Shown here: in pieces, positions 60,710 to 64,000 of the stretch
How positions within the stretch are numbered: the stretch's first letter is position 1
Layout: each line of letters starts with the position of its first letter
Assembly: GCF_030269445.1 (NCBI RefSeq)
Contig: NZ_BSTJ01000008.1
Coordinates: forward strand, 124,001 to 188,000
DNA length: 64,000 bases
DNA from: Actinoallomurus iriomotensis
Lineage (GTDB): Bacteria; Actinomycetota; Actinomycetes; Streptosporangiales; Streptosporangiaceae
Direction: 5' to 3'
Notes under the pieces: generated by a model
The model's database searches: none
What the model was told of the DNA's origin: nothing
Seen by the model: the letters and a program-made list of their open reading frames with translations, nothing else
Translations under genes and position numbers: made by a program

Positions 60710-62260
60710 GTGTCTGAGAGTGCAGCATCCGCGCCGGCCGGCGCGCGAACGGCGTCCGGCTCGAGCGAGCCCGACGCGAGGCGGGCAGCGCCACTGGCGT
60801 GGCGACCGGTGCTGGCCGTGGTGGCCGTGGCCGGCGCCGTACACCTGGCGGTGGCGACCCGGTTCGGCTGGCACCGTGACGAGTTCTACTACGTGATCTC
60901 CGGCCGGCACCTGGCCTGGGGGTACCCGGACCAGCCGCCGCTGACGCCGCTGCTGGCGCGGCTGGCCGCCGACCTGCCCGGCGGGGTGCTGCCGCTGCGG
61001 CTGCTCGCGGTCGCCGCTCAACTGGGCTGCATCCTGCTGGTCGCCGCCCTGGCCGCCGAGTTCGGAGGCCGGGCTCGGGCCCAGACCATCGCCGCCGCGG
61101 CGGTCGCGGCCTGCCCCGCGTTCGTCGCCGCCGCGCTGCTGTTCGGCACGACCGTCACCGACCAGGTGGCCTGGGCCGCCGTGTTCGTCATGACGGCAAG
61201 AGCCGTACGGCTGGGCACGGTGCGCGCCTGGCTGCCGGCCGGGGCGATGGCCGGAATCGGGTTGGAGAACAAGGACACCATCGGGGTGCTGGTGCTGGGC
61301 ATCACCGTCGGGGTGCTGCTGTCTCACCGTGCCGTGCTGCGTACTTCCGGGCCGTGGCTGGCCGGTGCCCTGGCGGTGCTGATGGTCGCGCCGAATGTGG
61401 TGTGGAACGCGCGGCACGGGTGGGCGCAGTTCCGCATGGGCGCCACGCTCTCGGCCTCGGAGGGCGGCCCCCTCGGCTCCCTGGCGCATCTTCCCGAGCT
61501 GGCGCTGGTCCTGGCCGGCCCGCCGCTGGTCCTGTTGTGGATCTTCGGTATCCGCTGGCTGGGTTCGGCCGCCGGCCGCGACCACCGATGGGTGCTCGTC
61601 GTCGCGGCGACCGCGGTGGTCGTGTTCACCGCCAGCGGTGGCAAGGTCTACTACCCGGCGCCTGCCCTGATCGGATTGTTCGCGGCCGGTGGGGTGTGGG
61701 TCGAAGCCCGAACCACCGGGGCCGCGACCCCGGCCGCCCGGCCGCGCTGGCGGTGGCCGGTCGCGATCACCATGTCCGGGGTGTTCGCGCTGCTGATCGG
61801 CCTGCCCGTGCTGCCGCTGCGCGCGGAGAACGCGCTCCGCTCGGTCAACGCCCAGCCGGTGGAGACGTACGGCTGGCCCGCCTTCGTCCGCCAGGTCACG
61901 GAGGTGGCCAAGACCCTTCCGCCCGGCGCCGGCATCTTCACCAGCAACTACGGCGAAGCCGGGGCGCTGACCGTCCTCGGCCCGGACGCGGGCCTGCGGT
62001 TGCCCGTATCCAGCGGACACAACGGCTACCTGCTGTGGGGACCGCCCTCGGGCACGACGCCGGACACCGTGCTGTGCGTGGGCGAGTTCCGCGCCGCCTA
62101 CCTGCGCCGGTCCTGGTCCGACGTGCAGGAGATCGAGCCCATCACCATGCCCGGCGGCATCGTGAACGAGGAAACCGCCCAACACGCGGCGATCTACCTG
62201 TGCCGGCGACCACACGGCGACTGGGCACAGATCTGGCCGGGGCTACGCCACCTTGATTAG
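60710..62260 (+). CDS. GT39/PMT-like membrane glycosyltransferase (ArnT-type fold)
   Basis: Start GTG 60710 gives 516 residues. Residues 33-50 form TM1, followed by the first extracytoplasmic loop FGWHRDEFYYVISGRHLAWGYPDQPPLTPLL (cited part GWHRDEFYYVISGRHLAWG, about 53-71). The acidic DE pair and GYPDQPPL are the catalytic-loop signature of GT39/ArnT-like glycosyltransferases that use polyprenyl-phosphate sugars. About 10-12 membrane segments follow, then a C-terminal soluble domain (about 370-516) with NYGEAGALTVLG and SSGHNGYLLWGPP. Such proteins are widespread in actinomycetes. The acceptor is unknown. It is co-transcribed with the upstream tetR. Confidence 0.87.
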   Translation: MSESAASAPAGARTASGSSEPDARRAAPLAWRPVLAVVAVAGAVHLAVATRFGWHRDEFYYVISGRHLAWGYPDQPPLTPLLARLAADLPGGVLPLRLLAVAAQLGCILLVAALAAEFGGRARAQTIAAAAVAACPAFVAAALLFGTTVTDQVAWAAVFVMTARAVRLGTVRAWLPAGAMAGIGLENKDTIGVLVLGITVGVLLSHRAVLRTSGPWLAGALAVLMVAPNVVWNARHGWAQFRMGATLSASEGGPLGSLAHLPELALVLAGPPLVLLWIFGIRWLGSAAGRDHRWVLVVAATAVVVFTASGGKVYYPAPALIGLFAAGGVWVEARTTGAATPAARPRWRWPVAITMSGVFALLIGLPVLPLRAENALRSVNAQPVETYGWPAFVRQVTEVAKTLPPGAGIFTSNYGEAGALTVLGPDAGLRLPVSSGHNGYLLWGPPSGTTPDTVLCVGEFRAAYLRRSWSDVQEIEPITMPGGIVNEETAQHAAIYLCRRPHGDWAQIWPGLRHLD

Positions 62261-62314
62261 GACACACGGCCGCTCTGTGGGGGACGGGGTCGGTATGCGT
62301 TAACATCCACCGCC

Positions 62315-62836
62315 ATGTCAGAGCCTCGTACGCTTCGTTGTCGCCGTACGGTCGGATTACTGGTCTTCGGTGTCGCGGCGTTCGCCGCGATGTGCGGCCA
62401 GGTCGCGTGGCTTCTCATCACCGACGATCTGCCGGACCATTCGATCGGCCGGCGTCTTGGCGTGCTTCTCCTCGTGCTGCTGCTTCTCGGCGTGACCGTG
62501 TTCATCGCCGCCGCACTCCGCGGCCGCGTGGTCATGGACGATTCCGGCGTCGAACTGGTGTCATCGTTCAAGCGGCACCGGATTCCCTGGACGAAGATCG
62601 AGCGTGTGACCGTCCATCCCGGGTTCCGGGTCTGGCGGGTGCGGGTCTGGTCCGATGGGGTGGGCCGCTCGGCGCTCGTGTGCCCGACCAACGCCGTCGA
62701 CCCCGGGCTGGGCGCCAACCCCCTCCTGTCTCGTTTGTCCGGCTACGACATGGCGCCGCCCAATACGCCCGGGTCTCTGCGCAAGCCGTTCGAGGAGCTC
62801 CGCGCCGAATGGTTCCGGCACCGCAAGCGCGTCTGA
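62315..62836 (+). CDS. Membrane protein with bacterial PH-like domain
   Basis: A 173-residue protein starts at ATG 62315. Two membrane helices are visible (VGLLVFGVAAFAAMCGQVAW, about 13-32, and LGVLLLVLLLLGVTVFIAAAL, about 48-68, cited part LLLVLLLLGVTVFIAAAL). They are followed by a soluble region with GVELVSSFKRHRIPWTKIERVTV (cited part SSFKRHRIPWTKIERV, about 83-98), the strand-turn pattern of bacterial PH-like domains. Topology predicts a cytoplasmic PH-like domain. It is a stand-alone gene between the GT39 operon and the MerR gene. Confidence 0.8.
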   Translation: MSEPRTLRCRRTVGLLVFGVAAFAAMCGQVAWLLITDDLPDHSIGRRLGVLLLVLLLLGVTVFIAAALRGRVVMDDSGVELVSSFKRHRIPWTKIERVTVHPGFRVWRVRVWSDGVGRSALVCPTNAVDPGLGANPLLSRLSGYDMAPPNTPGSLRKPFEELRAEWFRHRKRV

Positions 62837-62865
62837 CGCCCCCATCCGCGGCCGGGGGGCCGGGC

Positions 62866-62896
62866 TTGAGGTTCCAGCGGGTGGAAGGTGCACAGT
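62866..62896 (+). promoter_or_regulatory. MerR-type promoter with 19-bp spacer
   Basis: The -35 TTGAGG (62866-62871) and -10 CACAGT (62891-62896) are separated by 19 bases that contain the dyad TTCCA-GCGGG-TGGAA (62872-62886). The merR ATG is 8 bases after the -10. This is the classical distorted promoter that MerR activators realign. Confidence 0.78.
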
Positions 62897-62903
62897 CGTC
62901 CTC

Positions 62904-63824
62904 ATGAGCACGAACGCGGGGCTGTTCACGATCGGGCAGCTGGCCGAGAGGTGTGGGCTGCCGGCGCGGACGATCCGGTTCTGGTCCGATGCGGGGCTGG
63001 TTCCGCCGGCCGGCCGGTCCGCGGGCGGTTATCGCCTCTACGACGCCGGGTCGGTGGCCCGGCTGGAGCTGGTCCGTACCCTCCGCGAACTGGGGCTCGG
63101 GCTGGACGTGGTGGAGGCGGTCCTGTCCAGGAGCGTCACCGTGAGCGAGGTGGCGTCGGCGCACGTCGCCGCCCTGGACGCGGAGATCAGGACGCTGCGG
63201 TTGCGCCGGGCGGTGCTCAGCACCGTCGCCGAGCGCGCGAACACGATTGAGGAGACGTTGCTGATGCACAAGCTGGCCCAGATGTCCGCCCGGGAGCGGC
63301 AGCAGATCATCGATGACTTCGTCCAGTACGTCGTGGCGGGCGTCGATCCCGACGCCCCCGCGATGGGGATCGCCGACAGCATGCGGCGGCTGCCCGCGGA
63401 CCTGCCGGACGACCCGGCGCCCGAACAGGTGGACGCGTGGATCGAGCTCGGCGAACTCGTCGCGGACGAGGACTTCCGACGCCGGGTGCGCGCCATGGCG
63501 GTGGCCGGCCGGGGCGCCGACGAACTGGAGTACGGCCCGGACCACCACGCGGTCGTGGAACACGCGGGCGGGGCGTTGGCGGAGGGAGTCGCACCCGGCT
63601 CCGCTCAGGCCCGGACCGTACTCGACCGCATCGTCGCCCCGGACACCACGGCCGCGCAGCGCGCCCGGATACTCGAGCAGCTCGAGACGTTCGTCGACGC
63701 CCGGGTGGAGCGGTACTGGCAGCTCCTGGCGATCGTCAACGGCCACCCGCCGCAGCCGGCGGCCGTACCGAGCTTCGAGTGGCTGATCGCAGCCCTCCGC
63801 GCCCACGGCGACGTTCGGGCCTGA
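62904..63824 (+). CDS. MerR-family regulator, autoregulated
   Basis: Start ATG 62904, probably leaderless, gives 306 residues. The MerR HTH is LFTIGQLAERCGLPARTIRFWSDAGLVPP (cited part GLPARTIRFWSDAGLVPP, about 18-35), then GYRLYDAGSVARLELVRTL (cited part YRLYDAGSVARLELV, about 43-57). A long helix (about 75-120) follows. The C-terminal region of about 180 residues is helical, without metal-binding cysteines, and resembles the multidrug-type effector domains of actinomycete MerR proteins. The 19-bp-spacer promoter immediately upstream indicates positive autoregulation by a ligand. It is convergent with the partial gene at the right edge. Confidence 0.9.
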   Translation: MSTNAGLFTIGQLAERCGLPARTIRFWSDAGLVPPAGRSAGGYRLYDAGSVARLELVRTLRELGLGLDVVEAVLSRSVTVSEVASAHVAALDAEIRTLRLRRAVLSTVAERANTIEETLLMHKLAQMSARERQQIIDDFVQYVVAGVDPDAPAMGIADSMRRLPADLPDDPAPEQVDAWIELGELVADEDFRRRVRAMAVAGRGADELEYGPDHHAVVEHAGGALAEGVAPGSAQARTVLDRIVAPDTTAAQRARILEQLETFVDARVERYWQLLAIVNGHPPQPAAVPSFEWLIAALRAHGDVRA

Positions 63825-63826
63825 CG

Positions 63827-64000
63827 TCAGGGGCCCGTACGAGGCGCCGGTCCTACCTCGACGGTCCAGGTGGCGCCGTGCTCGGTGAGGAAGTCGAGGA
63901 AGCCGATCGGGTCATAGACCTGGGCGGGGGCGAGCACGCCGGGCTCGGCTCCGTCGGCGACGAGGCGGCGGGCGCTCTCGACCGCGATGACCGCGGTGGA
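63827..64000 (-). CDS. C-terminal end of a saccharopine-dehydrogenase-like reductase (partial)
   Basis: An open frame from the right edge ends with TGA at 63829-63827 and gives the last 57 residues. The sequence ARRLVADGAEPGVLAPAQVY, then DPIGFLDFLTEHGATWTVEV, resembles the C-terminus of actinobacterial saccharopine dehydrogenase-like NAD(P)-binding proteins (trans-acting enoyl reductase type), where GVLAPAQAFDPxxFLDxL is typical. The start and the cofactor domain are outside the window. The stop is 2 bp from the end of the convergent merR gene. Confidence 0.6.
   Translation of the reverse strand, partial: STAVIAVESARRLVADGAEPGVLAPAQVYDPIGFLDFLTEHGATWTVEVGPAPRTGP

Overview
The window is high-GC DNA from a filamentous actinomycete. 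A Thermomonosporaceae or other Streptosporangiales-type organism is my inference. It rests on a tmsA/tmsB-type gene pair for 10-methyl branched (tuberculostearic) fatty acids, an XRE/DUF5753 gene coupled to a DUF397 gene, a DUF4192 protein, adenosylcobalamin-dependent ribonucleotide reductase with NrdR, a lexA/LysM divergon, many TetR and MerR regulators, frequent GTG starts and several apparently leaderless transcripts. No rRNA, tRNA, CRISPR array, integrase or transposase was seen.

Layout. 1-8.9 kb: a partial gene, a HAD-like protein lacking its nucleophile, a V-ATPase-F-like small protein, a divergent TetR/MFS efflux pair with two palindromic operators, a GAF protein, a flavin monooxygenase, an APH-type kinase and a TetR. 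8.9-17.9 kb: a secreted sedolisin, a TetR/AurF-type diiron/SDR operon with its operator, a dienelactone hydrolase, XRE+DUF397, a pterin dehydratase-VOC fusion and alaA. 17.9-37.1 kb: two paralogous minus-strand Rhs genes about 12 kb apart. Both have different C-terminal tips and neither has room for a downstream immunity gene. Between them lie an LD-carboxypeptidase, a SnoaL/TetR divergon with duplicated operators, a 69-bp tandem repeat grown from the tetR tail, an orphan HExxH toxin-like gene, DUF4192, a fadD, an SDR/LysR pair, a DinG-like helicase and a polysaccharide deacetylase.

37.3-46.9 kb: MarR, DinB-fold, DUF1707 and PNPOx-like genes, then a lipid block (tmsA-tmsB, an epoxide-hydrolase-like enzyme, a CYP124/125-type P450, an acyl-CoA ligase). 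46.9-55.3 kb: a lytic polysaccharide monooxygenase, then a core DNA/translation block: leuS behind a Leu-rich leader peptide and attenuator, lexA divergent from a LysM cell-division suppressor with two SOS boxes, then nrdR with paired NrdR boxes and nrdJ. 55.3-64 kb: a MerR-controlled hydrolase, a membrane protein inserted between split copies of the nrdJ terminator module, an ArsR-AHSA1-RibD operon, a TetR-GT39 operon, a PH-domain protein, an autoregulated MerR and the end of a saccharopine-dehydrogenase-like gene.

The most unusual parts are the two Rhs genes with the orphan metallopeptidase and tandem repeat between them. The clearest regulatory logic is in the leuS, lexA, nrdR and SnoaL/TetR promoter regions.
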